The translations under genes and the position numbers were made by a program. Shown one piece after another: positions 1 to 6,921 of a DNA stretch of 14,347 bases; positions within the stretch are counted from its first letter, which is position 1, and every line of letters begins with the position of its first letter. Source of the stretch: Pavlovales sp. CCMP2436. Its lineage: Eukaryota; Haptophyta; Pavlovophyceae; Pavlovales. The notes under the pieces were generated by a model that was not told the DNA's origin, did not search any database, and saw nothing but the letters and a program-made list of their open reading frames with translations. The DNA lies in the NCBI GenBank assembly GCA_026770615.1, contig MU631370.1, positions 58,472 to 72,818 on the forward strand, given 5' to 3'.

Positions 1-11
1 CCCCCCCCCCC

Positions 12-149
12 GTGCGTAGTGTGATGGAGAACATTTCCTTCACGGCGTGCGATCGCGTCGGGACGGCCGTGCACATCGACGAAGCATACGTCGACAGCCA
101 GGTGGGGGAGATGGTCACCAAGACGGACCTCTCCCGCTTCATCCTCTAG
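12..149 (+). CDS. hslU: HslU (ClpY) ATPase subunit of the HslUV protease, C-terminal end only
   Basis: HslU is the AAA+ unfoldase that feeds proteins into the HslV peptidase. In eukaryotes that have it, it is usually a mitochondrial protein of bacterial origin. The window holds about the last 45 codons, ending at the TAG at 147-149. Visible features are the family's C-terminal domain pattern: VMENISFTACDR (family: LLEDISFxAxD), then HIDEAYVDSQVGEM (family: IDAxYVxxxLxxL), and the hallmark terminal residues DLSRFIL. In studied HslUV complexes this tail inserts between HslV subunits and activates the peptidase, and it is perfectly kept here. The Walker motifs and the rest lie outside the window. 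Upstream of base 12 there are only cytosines, so the true exon edge cannot be seen. The C run may be a sequencing or assembly artefact, or an intron end. Identification is strong. The eukaryotic assignment rests on the rest of the window. Confidence 0.9.
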   Translation: MRSVMENISFTACDRVGTAVHIDEAYVDSQVGEMVTKTDLSRFIL

Positions 150-431
150 GCGAGGGGGTCTGGCCTCGTAAGAAGCGTTCCTCTACTGCCCGCTCAGTCC
201 GCGCCCTCCGGACGCACACGCTGAGCCGTCATCTAGCCCGTGCGTGTGCTACTTTCACGTCTACGCCGCCTGGTGGCAGCGGGCTTTCTCCGCAGCCACG
301 CGTGGACATAGATTCATTCATTAGCTGTGAGCTGTTCACCGACGTGCTAAACGTGCCTCCATGTATCTTGCGGGCTAGGTTGCGGTCAATGTGATATTCC
401 GCAGCTATCTAGCCAGTTGAGAAACGTATGT
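150..431. other. 3' flank of hslU, no gene seen
   Basis: GC-rich DNA directly after the hslU stop codon. A 115-codon frame spans 47-394, but it overlaps the conserved hslU end in another frame and its composition (Arg, Ser, Pro) is that of a shadow frame. No RNA gene or clear polyadenylation signal was recognised. The stretch probably holds the 3' untranslated region of hslU. Confidence 0.5.
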
Positions 432-478
432 GGCTAGACCCCTGAGGCGGATCAGACTAAAAAACTAACTGAAATAAA

Positions 479-491
479 CCTATTCAATAGG
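479..491. repeat. 13-bp palindrome CCTATTCAATAGG, left copy
   Basis: A near-perfect palindrome with 6-bp arms. The same motif is at 12018-12030, with variants at 1020-1032 (CCTATTAAATAGG) and 11997-12009 (CCTATTCAGTAGG). Half-sites are at 671-681 and 1042-1052. All are in the intergenic DNA beside the two host genes and none is in the retroelement core. It could be a protein-binding site or a piece of a dispersed repeat. Confidence 0.5.
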
Positions 492-516
492 CGCAAGGTA
501 CACGCTGTCGCCATTT

Positions 517-645
517 GTGTCTAGTTCGTTCTCCTGAGCTGAGCCTTGGAGGCCTAAGGTCTCAAGTGGCAATGAAAAAGCGTTATACATAGATACCCCA
601 TCAAAATCTTTTCAATAACTAATTAAATATTATGAATTAAATGGA
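517..645 (+). repeat. AT-rich dispersed repeat, copy 1
   Basis: This segment matches the reverse complement of two segments at the far end of the window (12438-12559 and 12910-13048). Shared landmarks in order are a TTCGTTCTCC-type box, GAGCTGAG, a CTTGGAGG-type box, GGTCTCAAG, AATGAAAAAGC, and CAATAACTAATTAA. Identity by eye is moderate, with indels. It has no coding potential. Its identity is unknown; a non-autonomous element is the simplest reading. Confidence 0.5.
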
Positions 646-851
646 GGTTTTAATTTAAAAAAAAATCCTGCATTGAATAGGCACGATGAGTCAGAAGGCG
701 CTTTGGGCGGCGTGGGCGGAGTGAGCGGCACCCTCGCTACTTCTGTGTGGCCGAGGTGCATGCCGCTAAGTCTCTGATGCCAAGCGGCCTCTCGGCAAGC
801 GGCTCAGGCTCGCTCGCGAGCGGAAGCAACGTAGGGTTGCCAGCGTCTGCC

Positions 852-935
852 ACGCTGAAAATTTCGTAATTTATTTTATTGAACTCACCAAGTCATAATA
901 GGCCACCGGGAGGTCACATTGTCAATCTGATTGCC
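852..935 (+). repeat. Segment related to the arms of the 11.5-12.2 kb inverted-repeat element
   Basis: It shares the ordered landmarks GCTGAAA, an AT-rich run, TCATAA and TCAATCTGATTG with 11523-11609, in the same orientation. The match is diverged. It is probably a remnant of the same element family, and no inverted partner was found next to it. Confidence 0.4.
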
Positions 936-1113
936 CGTATGTCGTGGCGTCCACGGCAATATGCAGTGATGACTCTAGGTGTTCGACGCGCTGCGTCGGC
1001 TACAGCGTGCCGAACGCAGCCTATTAAATAGGCCAAATACTGGTTAAATAGGCTCAGGGGTCTAGCCGTATGTGAAATCCAATTACTATTCCGCGAGGCT
1101 GCAGCTTAGTTAA

Positions 1114-1539
1114 GTGAATACATACAACTCTGCCTGCAGATATCATGAAAGCCATCTTCACCAACGCCTAGGGCGCTGGCGGATGTGTATTGAAAGGTCA
1201 TCATACATACAAGGCATACTATTATTATACGAAAACGTTTTGGATCTGCTGGCAGTTTTTGCAACGCTCTTGCAAATGCCCCGAGCTTTGCTTTTCGGTG
1301 ATGACATGATACGCCGGCGCTGTGGGGTTGGGGGCTGTTGGTTTTGGCGCCATTTTATTGTGAGCAGGGAGGACAGAGCACGAGGTGAGGGCAAGATCGT
1401 GATGGGAGCACGAGGCGAGAAATCTGTTTTGACCCGCGGAATACCACTCCGACTTTGGAAGCCGTTTTCTTGGTATTCCCGTATGACTCGACCACCGATG
1501 GAGCGTCAAGGGAGTGCTGTAGCAGCAAGCCAAGGCTGA
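1114..1539 (+). other. Unresolved 141-codon open frame
   Basis: An ATG-to-stop frame of 141 codons with a hydrophobic middle (ILLLYENVLDLLAVFATLL, about residues 34-52) that would suit a membrane segment. I recognise no family. The opposite strand is also open over much of the same DNA, so chance openness is likely. No other gene-like signal was seen between 1068 and 1560. Confidence 0.15.
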
Positions 1540-1622
1540 GATTTGTAAGAGCAGAAGCTTCGCGGAGTGTCAAGGGAGTGCTTTGGGGAAGGGGGTAAAG
1601 AGGGGGGGGAGGGGGAGGGGGG
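1502..1622 (+). repeat. Direct repeat followed by a G-rich tract
   Basis: GCGTCAAGGGAGTGCT near 1502 recurs with one change (GTGTCAAGGGAGTGCT) near 1566. It is followed at 1585-1622 by runs of four to eight guanines separated by short A or T spacers. Such spacing fits the general pattern for a G-quadruplex on the + strand. No gene is evident here. Confidence 0.5.
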
Positions 1623-1839
1623 TGATGCTGTGAGCCTGCGGGGATGGGTTGGGGCAAGGGTGTAGGGGGTCCTCCACGCGAAAATCTTTCTAAAGAGCTC
1701 TGTCACAACTTTTTGGAGCGATCAGCATCTCAAAGCCTGGCTTTAGTCAGTGGCCGCGGGCCTTCACCGGTTTCAGCGAGGAGACGCTATTACCTACGGA
1801 AGCAGAACACGCACGCGTGTGTGCTTGTGCAGTCGCGTG

Positions 1840-1877
1840 GTGGACCCCTACCCCCCTGGTTGGGGGGAGGGGTCCAC
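1840..1877. repeat. Strong hairpin, 16-bp stem
   Basis: GTGGACCCCT-A-CCCCCC at 1840-1856 pairs with GGGGGGAGGGGTCCAC at 1862-1877. There is one bulged A and a 5-nt loop (TGGTT). No T run follows, so it is not a bacterial-type terminator. Function is unknown. Confidence 0.7.
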
Positions 1878-1899
1878 ACCTCTGCCTGTCTCGCAGGAC

Positions 1900-2449
1900 T
1901 GCGTGTTCGGGTTGCTTGGGCGGGCCGTAGTGCAGCCGTAGCGCAGGCATAGCGTCCACATTCTTCTGCTAGGTGCTCCTAGGTCGTCGAGCCTCTTCCG
2001 GCCTGCCGCTCAAGTGGGAGGTCCGTAGCTCGCCGCTGGCCACACTCGGCCTGTTGGGGCTGGGTACTGGTGCTGGGCCAACCGCTCTTAGTCCCATGCC
2101 CTCGCTGCAGCGCTTCCACGACATTCTTAACGGCGGGCCCCAAGGGACCACTTCGGTGAAGCCCACCGACGACGACCAACGTGCGACCGCTCGCCTCACG
2201 CCTGCTGCCATTTGCGGAGCCATGATCCAGGAAGCACGACTAATCGATTAGTGGACCCGGTCCAACCGGGCCGTATTAGATGAAACTAATTGATTACAAC
2301 GCGCTCCTGCGACAAACCCAGCGGTGCCACGGGGCCGGCAGACGGCACTACCGGCTCCTCGGCAGCCGGTTTTGCAGCAGACACCGCCATGGCCGCGGCC
2401 ACTGCCACACCCGTTGCCGCGGCCACCGCAGGGCCTGTAGGCGGCACTA
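1900..2449. other. GC-rich stretch without a supported gene
   Basis: Both strands carry open frames of 60-100 codons here (for example + 1973-2251, and an Ala/Thr/Gly-rich + frame from 2290), but none resembles a known family. The palindrome ACTAATCGATTAGT at 2239-2252 is the same core found at the centre of the foldback at 7441-7506, so a remnant of that element family may lie here. Confidence 0.35.
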
Positions 2450-3037
2450 TCAGCCCCGCGGCAGCCATGTCAGTGGGCGCGTCAGTGGGCGTGCGCGCGG
2501 CCTCCCTTGCTGCACCACGCCTGTTGCGCGACCCCTTGCCCCGTGGTGCTTGTCACCCGCCGACCGCTGCCGCCGCGGCGCGACGGCGGCGGGAGCGGTG
2601 AACACGAACATCACGCGCGCCCTCGTAAACCACGGCGTGATTGTGAAGTCGACGTCGTCCGGAAGCTCCGTCAGAGCGAAGATTGCCGCCACACATACTC
2701 TCCAGTCGTCGCTAGCTGCAGTCATTCCGCACGCGCCCGAGCTCCACTCCCACGGCGCACGCTCCTTGATGTCCCGCTCCACGACGTACGCGCAGCCACC
2801 CGTGTGCCACCGCGGCACCACTTGCTGCCCGGGCTGCAGGAGGGCAGCAGTAAGACGAGCAGCTCAACCCCAGACTTGTCAGCCGCGGTCGCGCACGCCG
2901 TCGACGGCGCGCGAGGCACGGCGTTGTTAGCCGTGTTCGTCCTCCTCCGCCATGACCAAGATCGGCCTCACGACCGCGTCGCGGTTGCTCGCGCTCGCGA
3001 GGAGGGAAGTGTCCTCGTCGCCATCTGTTATTCCCAT
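2450..3037 (-). pseudogene. Broken minus-strand reading frame, family not recognised
   Basis: Reading from 3037 down, one frame starts with ATG and an acidic segment (MGITDGDEDTSLLASAS, then VVRPILVMAEEDEHG), hits TAA at 2929-2927 and two more stops, then reopens for about 120 codons. The reopened part has ordinary protein composition (for example WHTGGCAYVVERDIKER and ALTELPDDVDFTITPWF). In the middle a second frame reads better than the first, which suggests frameshifts. The ATG lies at the edge of repeat copy A, so the frame may run through from that element. Residue composition, not homology, is my only reason for calling it a former gene. I cannot name a function. Confidence 0.3.
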
Positions 3038-3693
3038 TAGAGGCATCATTCTAGTCCGGTGGTTCACCAGGACTTGGTCCTGTGGTTCACCACGACTTCT
3101 CAGACCTGATTTGAATATCGGCGCTTAGTGCGCCTCGTTCGTCTTATCTTCATCCCTAGATCGACTCTTAGCCCATGCCCGTCGCAGCGGCGCCGGGCAG
3201 TGAGGCCCCGCCAGATGGGAGCACCCTGCCATCTGGCTACAACACAAGTAACACGAATGCGGCTATCGTGCAACCGTCACAGCGGCCGCCATCTCCGGCC
3301 GCGCAACCCGAGCTTGCCGAGCAGCTAGCTCGGGATGAGCTCGAGGCGCGCATGCGCGGCGAGCTCGAGGAGGCGCGCGAGCGTGGCGTGCTCGAGGCGC
3401 GCGACGAGCAGTACGCGTGCGAGCTCGCGTGCGAGCTCGAGCAGAGCGAGCTCGAGCAGAGCGGGCTCGAGGTGCGCGACGAGAACGAGCAGCGCGCCTA
3501 CCTCCTCGAGAAGATCGGCGAGATAGACCGGTTGCGATAGGCGCGCGAGCTCAGCCAAGTGCCCGGCGAGCTCGATGCGCGCGCGGCGCGCGACGACGCT
3601 CTCATCCTGGGGCGCATCGCGGGGCTGGAGCGCGACTCCGTGCAGAACCCGCCGCGCGAGCCGCCCAACCACAACCGCGCAGCGTGCAACCGC
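3033..3693 (-). mobile_element. Retroelement terminal segment, copy A
   Basis: This is the first of three copies of one segment (the others are at 8565-9236 and 9844-10036). All start with CCCATYAGMGGCATCATTC (+ strand) and continue through a conserved leader of about 140 bp ending in CCCATGCCCG. Copies A and B then share a further region of several hundred bp rich in GAGCTCGAG. Copy A has a short internal duplication of the GTGGTTCACC region near 3060-3090. Relative to B it lacks about 45 bp near 3660 and has 15 bp extra near 3455-3470, both multiples of three. Shared right-hand termini on the minus strand with different 5' extents fit a LINE-type element on that strand. Confidence 0.55.
3175..3540 (+). 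pseudogene. Gag-like coiled-coil frame on the + strand of copy A (alternative reading)
   Basis: A 121-codon ATG frame. The N-terminal part is Pro/Ser/Ala-rich (MPVAAAPGSEAPPDG) and the rest is a highly charged Glu/Arg/Leu helix built on ELEAR and ELEQS repeats, such as is seen in coiled-coil segments of retroelement Gag proteins. It stops at TAG 3538-3540, but the same frame continues sensibly for some 40 codons beyond it. Copy B has the TAG at the equivalent place (9032-9034). The substitutions between copies do not favour this frame, and the opposite strand is open here. I regard it as either a decayed gag or a shadow of the minus-strand frame. Confidence 0.3.
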
Positions 3694-4176
3694 GAGGCAG
3701 CAACTACCCACGGGCTTGGAAACCATACACTGTATGGCTGTGGGAAACCATACCCAGCCAAAATGGTAGGCCCCCCACAGACCTCGCGAATTCTGCAAGT
3801 AGGGCAAGGAACGGGTCGTCCCGGTGATTGGCGATGTGGCCGCCGATGACGCTGCTTCGGTGGCCGTGACGAAGTTGTCCCCCGTACGCGTCGATGGGGC
3901 TCTGCACGCCGAAGAAGTGCGCGGTGACACCCACACGTCGGTGGTGCAGAGCTCGAAGCCGCCCGGTACAGCGACCCAGGCACGGCTACGCTTCCTCTGC
4001 AGGTAGATGTAGTACGAGGGTTGGCTGTTCTCCGTTGGACCCCACTCCTGCGGCGATGCCGGCCTCCTGCTGTAGCGCAAAACAGTAGTGGCGGAAGGTC
4101 TGTCTGTCCCTATAGCAGCGGCTTGAGCATTCCTGTTATGGATAAGATTGACCGTTAGACTAATCACACAATGCAA
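3325..4176 (-). pseudogene. 283-codon minus-strand frame through copy A, family not recognised
   Basis: Open from ATG at 4176 to the TAG at 3327-3325. The C-terminal 125 or so residues are Leu/Ala/Glu-rich (for example LAGHLAELARLSQPVYLADL) and correspond to a stop-free frame in copy B. The 5' part differs from B and includes YYIYLQRKRSRAWVAVPGG. Near 3934 another minus frame reads better for about 55 codons (GVTAHFFGVQSPIDAYGG and following), which suggests a frameshift. The ATG lies in the foldback element at 4136-4432, so it is not an original start. In the shared part, 12 base differences between A and B fall 7, 4 and 1 at codon positions 3, 2 and 1 of this frame. No domain was recognised. 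Confidence 0.35.
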
Positions 4177-4432
4177 GACCGGGAGTCCCAGGTTCGAGCC
4201 CCATCCAATCCTGGGCGAATCTTTAGGCTATTTCCATTAATCGACCGTAGAGAGAAACTACATCAAACTAGCTGTTGCGCAACAGGGCAAAATCATCAAT
4301 CCATCGAACCCCGGACCCCCAGTTTTGTTATGGATAAGATTGACCGTTAGACTAATCCCACTAATCGACGTTAGACTAATCCCACTAATCGTCGATTAGA
4401 GGGATTAGTCTAACGGTTAATCTTATCCATAA
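4136..4432. mobile_element. Foldback (MITE-like) element, copy 1
   Basis: The terminal motif TTATGGATAAGATTGACC occurs at 4136 and again at 4328, both on the + strand, and is inverted at the right end (4391-4432). The inner pair 4328-4369 and 4391-4432 forms 42-bp arms that match at 40 of 42 positions around a 21-bp spacer. The spacer partly duplicates the arm. There is no coding capacity. It shares internal sequence with 6922-7506: the block CAACAGGGCAAAATCATCAA (one base different there) at about 4271-4290, and the block CCATCCAATCCTGG at about 4202-4215 inverted near 7060. It interrupts the minus-strand relics. It is most likely a small non-autonomous DNA element or a pair of SINE copies in inverted order. 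Confidence 0.6.
4303..4354 (-). ncRNA. tRNA-like module with A and B boxes (SINE-type promoter)
   Basis: On the minus strand, TAGTCTAACGG (4354-4344) fits the RNA polymerase III A-box consensus TRGYNNARNGG. GGTTCGAT (4310-4303) fits the first part of the B box. The two starts are 44 nt apart, the distance between positions 8 and 52 of a short-loop tRNA. The T-arm side (GGGGGTCCGGGGTTCGAT) looks like a eukaryotic tRNA, but the D, anticodon and 3' T-stem strands no longer pair, so this is not a working tRNA. A tRNA-derived SINE head is the best explanation. A second B-box-like GGTTCGAGCC is at 4191-4200 on the + strand. Confidence 0.5.
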
Positions 4433-4769
4433 TAATCCCGCGCTACGCCGCCGACCGGGTTGGTCGCGTCGGCCTACACATCGTGGAAGGCTGGCACTGC
4501 GTGCACCATAATATTCGCCTGAGTCCAGCCCCCTTGTAGCGGCGAGAAAGCGCGAGGCGGGCGATCGCGAACTGGTGTCCGTCGAGCGAGATCCCTAGTG
4601 CTTGCGTCGCCTGCGCGTTGGTGATCGCGTCGAATCGGGTGCACGCGTCGCGCGCCTGGTCCGGGCAGTCGTGCCGCGCAAAGTAATCGAATTTGCGCGC
4701 CGTGGAGAAGAGGATCAAGAGCCAGAGCTGCTGCTTCTGTGACTAGCGGAGAGAAGTGATTAGACAAAA

Positions 4770-4858
4770 TTTGCAAATCGATTTCTGTTTCTGTTTGTGC
4801 GTGATTTCGGTCTTTCTTGGCAGAAAAGTTGCGATTTGACAGAAACAGAGATCGAGAA
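4770..4858. repeat. Inverted-repeat insertion inside the reverse-transcriptase-like relic
   Basis: CGATTTCTGTTTCTG near 4779 faces CAGAAACAGAGATCG near 4840, matching at 14 of 15 positions. Around it the DNA is unusually rich in TTTCTGT and ACAGAAA compared with its GC-rich neighbours. The arms enclose about 45 bp. It is probably a small hairpin element that landed in the relic. Confidence 0.5.
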
Positions 4859-5280
4859 ACAGAAGAGCGCTTCCTTTTCTGTCGGAAAGCGAGTTCTGTG
4901 CGGATTTCTTTCAAGGGTCGTCGTCCACTGGCGACCAACTCCGTGCAGCACCGTGACAGCACGGACCCGGTGGGCGGCCATACCGAGGTGATGCACACTG
5001 ATGCGCTCCCCGACGCGCCCAAGGCGCCCAAGGAGCAGCGCACGGGCGACGAGCGGGCCACCACGCAGTGGACGATAGCGATGGACAAGGCCCACACACA
5101 GCACAGGTTGGGCGGTCGACTTCCGCGAACGACGAGTTGGGCAAGTGCCGATGGGGACACCGTAGCACATGACAACGTAGTGAGGGGTCACGCTGTCGAG
5201 CAGGTGGCTGCGCGTCACCAGGCCGTTTGGGCGTCGAGGGAGTCAAGGTATAGTCCTCGATCTCGCCGTGGAGTCCCTTG

Positions 5281-5538
5281 TTGATGAAGACTCCCTTGGT
5301 GAGCCCCCGTCTCAGCGCACACGAGATGCCGATCGGCCGCGCAGACTCCGCCACTCTGGCCTGGACCGCGCACTTGTGGAGCGGCACGCAGAAGACGAAG
5401 ATGGCAAATGACGATGCCATTGTGCGACTCGAGCACGTGGCGTGCAGTGTCGCCCACGAAGGGCTCCGTCGGGGCGAGTTGGATGAGGAATTCTTACCAC
5501 CAAGGTGAGGCACCCTGGTGATGAAGACTCCCGTGGTG
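5281..5538 (+). repeat. Pair of 21-bp direct repeats
   Basis: TTGATGAAGACTCCCTTGGTG starting near 5281 recurs as GTGATGAAGACTCCCGTGGTG near 5518 (19 of 21 positions). The copies are about 237 bp apart inside the reverse-transcriptase-like relic. They may record an internal duplication. Confidence 0.5.
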
Positions 5539-5617
5539 TCAGTCCTCCGATCGTGCCCCGCCCAGCAGGTAAGGCCACCAGCCACCAAGGCATTACATGG
5601 AAGCCTACCACCACTAG

Positions 5618-5661
5618 GCCTGCGGACAGGGGGTTGCACACCTCCCCACCTGTCCGCAGGC
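5618..5661. repeat. Perfect 13-bp inverted repeat (hairpin)
   Basis: GCCTGCGGACAGG at 5618-5630 pairs perfectly with CCTGTCCGCAGGC at 5649-5661 across an 18-nt loop. It lies near the 5' edge of the reverse-transcriptase-like relic. No T run follows and no gene end is near. Confidence 0.75.
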
Positions 5662-5854
5662 ACGACCCATAACGAGTAGGGTGGCTCGCTCCGCCGGCTC
5701 CAGGGCGCAACCCCTTAGTCCAGCGGCCCGGTCTCCCGGAGCGTAAGCCGGGCGTGCGTCCTCAAGGTTTAGAGCCCCTCCGCAAAATTACAAACTCGAC
5801 CGACCCCCGTCCAGTCGTTGAACATGCTGCTCGGACGCCGGTTGCACCGGACGC

Positions 5855-6256
5855 TTAGCGGAGTCCGCATACCCCATTTCTGGGGCGGTCAACCGAGTAG
5901 CTTAGCTGCGTGTGGTCCTTTACCCCGCGATCATTATGACCAACGGAATTACTCACGCTCTTTGGACCCGATCGGCTCGAACGACTGCACGCGAGGTCGG
6001 ATTCACGCAGAGTCCGTCCTAGCCACAGACCTCTCAGTGCACCGGAGGTAGATTGCGGGTGGTCTCGTTTAGTGACCAGCTTCACATCGCAGATCACCTG
6101 GCGCTTGGACTTCCTTGCAAATTTGAGGGTCTCACACAAACCCATGAAATCCTCCTCGCTTGGTGCATAGGTCACTCCAGGGGCAAAGCCGACCGTCCTA
6201 CAGGATAGGCACTGCGGTGAAGAGGAGGGTCTAGCGCGTACCGTTTCCCAGGCCAG
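5855..6256 (-). pseudogene. Minus-strand frame of 134 codons, family not recognised
   Basis: Open from just inside a stop at 6257-6259 to 5855. The first half reads like real protein: CRTVGFAPGVTYAPSEED followed by LCETLKFARKSKRQVICDV and KLVTKRDH, a mix of aromatic, acidic and basic residues uncommon in chance frames of this DNA. The second half is Arg/Leu/Ser-rich and probably past a frameshift. It lies on the same strand as, and upstream of, the reverse-transcriptase-like relic, so it may be an earlier part of the same element. No domain was recognised. Confidence 0.3.
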
Positions 6257-6264
6257 TTAACCGG

Positions 6265-6873
6265 TTATACGCGAAGACAGCGGATCTCAATCTGTTGGTA
6301 ATCGCGGGTTTCTGCATCCCCAGCCGACGGGCCACGCCGACCGAGGGGCCGCCCACAATCAGACTGCCGGCCACCACTAGTGTGGGCCGCCGGGCTCGCT
6401 ATGAGACAACTTTCTCGATAGCCCATGCGCATCCTTGAATATGCCCAAGTTGGGGGCGACGCTGCGTCCACCGCAGCGCCAGATGCCACCGCCCCGATCC
6501 CGCTTCCACCGCCGCTGCCGCCGACCCCCCTCCGCACCACCAACCGCCAGCCCACCGCCAGCTGCGGCTGTCTCCTTGTTGCTTCCTCGTCGGCCCTTCG
6601 CCGTGGTCGTCCGCGCCTCAGCCTGCCACTGGCTCTAGTTAGCGCGCGCCTGCATGTTCTTAAGCATCGCCTCCGCGCTCGCATCGCGCGGACCAGCGCG
6701 CCGGCGTGTCCGTGGAAAGCAACCTGCTCGTCGCCGCTCGCGTGTAGCGCCTCGAACCCATCCTCGACGGTGTCCAGCACGCCCTTGCGGTAGACCTCCT
6801 CGCGCGGCGGCGATAAGTTACGCGCGAGTAGGTTAAGTACCACGATGTATTCCTGAGCGCAATACACGATCAC
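6265..6873 (-). pseudogene. Minus-strand frame of 202 codons, probably frameshifted, family not recognised
   Basis: The first 70 residues look like a folded protein (CAQEYIVVLNLLARNLSPP, EEVYRKGVLDTVEDGFEAL, EQVAFHGHAGALVRAMRA). After MRA, near 6675, the frame becomes Arg-rich and low in complexity, while the neighbouring frame continues sensibly with EAMLKNMQARAN, one stop, then SQWQAEARTTTAKGRRGSN and, after a Gly-rich run, APNLGIFKDAHG. I infer a one-base frameshift and a nonsense change in a former gene. It is the most upstream piece of the minus-strand series and may be the 5' part of a retroelement. The function is unknown. Confidence 0.3.
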
Positions 6874-6921
6874 GTCTCCATCATGAAGTACCTATCTCGT
6901 CCTTTCCGATGCCCCGTTCTG

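Larger units (their letters stand above)
432..1067. repeat. Intergenic block bounded by a 15-bp inverted repeat
   Basis: GGCTAGACCCCTGAG at 432-446 recurs as its exact reverse complement at 1053-1067. Between them lie an AT-rich repeat copy (517-645), palindromic CCTATT-type motifs (479-491, 671-681, 1020-1032, 1042-1052) and a segment related to the arms of the element at 11.5-12.2 kb (852-935). No gene is visible. The paired ends could mark a degenerate transposable element, but I see no target-site duplication. Confidence 0.4.
4443..5663 (-). pseudogene. Frameshifted relic resembling the C-terminal part of a retroelement reverse transcriptase
   Basis: All three minus frames carry fragments that make sense in sequence. 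From 5' to 3': RRGLTKGVFINKGLHGEI (about 5330-5270), then after frame changes HYVVMCYGVPIGT (about 5180-5150), then ARKFDYFARHDCPDQAR (about 4700-4650), LALSRRYKGAGLR (about 4560-4520) and, one frame over, IMVHAVPAFHDV (about 4510-4475). In algal and plant LINE-like reverse transcriptases a GVPIG motif follows the catalytic region, and an RLPxRxGGxGLR motif followed by AxPxF lies near the C-terminus. That order is what I see. The YxDD catalytic motif was not found. The identification rests on remembered family patterns. An inverted-repeat insertion at about 4770-4860 interrupts it. Confidence 0.4.

Noticed and set aside
1..11. Run of eleven C at the window start
   Set aside because: It could be a telomere-like or regulatory tract, but it abuts the conserved hslU frame and is more likely an intron end, sequencing artefact or contig edge.
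2280..2930. 216-codon + strand ORF
   Set aside because: Arg/His/Cys-rich composition typical of a shadow frame in GC-rich DNA. The minus strand reads better over much of it.
3050..3090. LTR primer-binding site at TGGTTCACC
   Set aside because: TGG-starting site in all three leaders, but no LTR precedes it in any copy, and the upstream sequences of the three copies are unrelated.
4149..4210. True tRNA gene on the + strand using the B box at 4191
   Set aside because: No A box at the right distance, and the acceptor and T stems do not pair.
4911..5663. 250-codon minus ORF as a single intact gene
   Set aside because: The protein-like segments lie in three different frames, so the long frame is only partly meaningful. 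I list the region as a relic instead.
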